64,000 bases of DNA from Polaribacter sp. (GTDB taxonomy: Bacteria; Bacteroidota; Bacteroidia; Flavobacteriales; Flavobacteriaceae), in NCBI GenBank assembly GCA_018663625.1, contig JABJPX010000001.1, positions 78,940 through 142,939 of the forward strand, in the 5' to 3' direction. Positions within the stretch are counted from its first letter, which is position 1, and each line of letters begins with the position of its first letter. Below are positions 63,594 to 64,000 of this stretch, piece by piece. The notes under the pieces were generated by a model. It did not search any database. It worked only from the letters and a program-made list of their open reading frames with translations, and was not told where the DNA came from. Position numbers and translations under genes: made by a program.

Positions 63594-64000
63594 TAGAAAA
63601 TACCTTCTTTTATTAAATCGTGTAAATGTACAACACCAATATATTTATTCTCCAAATCTGTTACTAAAATTTGCGTAATATTATTATTCTCTAATCTTTC
63701 TAAAGCTTCAACCGCCATTGCATCATTAAGAATTGTTTTTGGGTTTTTACCCATGATATCTTTGGCCGTAAAACTTTCAATTGTAGTCGATTTGCTCAAC
63801 ATTCTTCGAATATCTCCGTCCGTAATAATTCCAACGATTGCATTCTTAGCATTCAGAACAGCAGTTACTCCTAATCTTTTTTCAGAAATTTCTACAATTA
63901 CTTTAGCAACACTGTCATTTTCTGAAACTTGTGGTACTTGATTGTTCTTAATCAAATCTGAAACTCTAAGGTAGAGTTGTTTTCCCAATGCACCACCTGG
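63593..64000 (-). CDS. kdsD: arabinose-5-phosphate isomerase KdsD, 5' part beyond the window
   Basis: The visible part starts after PGGALGKQLYLRVSDL (end of the SIS isomerase domain) and comprises two CBS domains (VTAVLNAKNAIVGIITDGDIRRML; ITQILVTDLENKYIGVVHLHDL). Full-length enzymes make arabinose-5-phosphate, first substrate of Kdo synthesis. It joins kdsC in the window as a Kdo pathway member and is the first visible gene of the tatC/lptB run. Confidence 0.9.
   Translation of the reverse strand, partial: PGGALGKQLYLRVSDLIKNNQVPQVSENDSVAKVIVEISEKRLGVTAVLNAKNAIVGIITDGDIRRMLSKSTTIESFTAKDIMGKNPKTILNDAMAVEALERLENNNITQILVTDLENKYIGVVHLHDLIKEGIF

Overview
The window reads as chromosome of a marine-type member of the Flavobacteriaceae (Bacteroidota). 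The evidence is low-GC DNA, promoters of the Bacteroidota form TTTG-N19-TAnnTTTG, a secreted protein with a type IX secretion (T9SS) sorting domain, a PorV-like T9SS protein, TonB receptors with carboxypeptidase-like plug extensions, a bacillithiol gene, and many genes without Shine-Dalgarno sites. A Polaribacter/Tenacibaculum-like genus is a guess. Almost all of the DNA is conserved core genome; there is no large accessory island.

Layout. 1-10 kb: an RlmD-type rRNA methyltransferase cut by the left edge, ornithine aminotransferase, oligopeptidase B, PheT, PyrD, a LysE exporter and an HMG-CoA-lyase-like enzyme. 10-18.8 kb: a 5'-nucleotidase lipoprotein, a FecA-like TonB receptor with a near-perfect promoter, GuaB, a T9SS beta-helix protein with internal repeats, a short IS21-like terminal-repeat remnant and a mutarotase-fold protein. 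18.9-30 kb: a DEAD-box helicase, a thioredoxin-fold lipoprotein without its CxxC, a YbiT-like ABC-F protein, OxyR, an acyltransferase, a Nudix CoA hydrolase, a dicarboxylate/glutamate symporter, a HAD phosphatase and a DCC1-type thiol protein. 30-34.5 kb: a four-gene MacB/MacA-like efflux operon. 34.6-41 kb: 3-hydroxybutyryl-CoA dehydrogenase, a Gfo/Idh oxidoreductase, Pcm (TTG start), DUF2147, KdsC, DUF2520, and a Cys/Met PLP enzyme coupled to BshB1. 41-41.7 kb: tRNA-His followed by a truncated integrase, a scar of a tRNA-integrated element. 41.7-51 kb: UvrA, an ECF sigma factor with a small companion gene, endonuclease III, Bcp, a TonB receptor and an M23 peptidase. 51-55 kb: a coiled-coil protein, ZapA, a 6S-like RNA, RNase Y, XerD, a small ORF and AroQ. 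55-64 kb: GNAT, bifunctional FtcD, an Lnb/DUF4105 protein, PorV2-like, YheT hydrolase, PssA, a collapsed VOC pseudogene, LptB, an AhpD-like protein, TatC and the C-terminal part of KdsD.

How the genes fit together. Envelope functions recur: KdsC and KdsD (Kdo precursor), LptB (LPS export), PssA, PorV2, Lnb-like, TatC, M23 and MacAB-like. Redox defence is also frequent: OxyR with both regulatory cysteines, Bcp, BshB1, DCC1 and AhpD-like.

No wholly new multi-gene system stands out. The best leads are molecular. A YbiT-like ABC-F protein has lost exactly the two motifs that form one composite ATP site. Three nucleic-acid enzymes (RlmD-like, Nth and the first zinc module of UvrA) lack expected metal-ligand cysteines, while RocD carries an extra cysteine-rich insert. 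A 6S-like RNA can be folded by eye between zapA and rny. Three decayed mobile or gene remnants, and two small ORFs outside usual gene-calling limits, complete the list.
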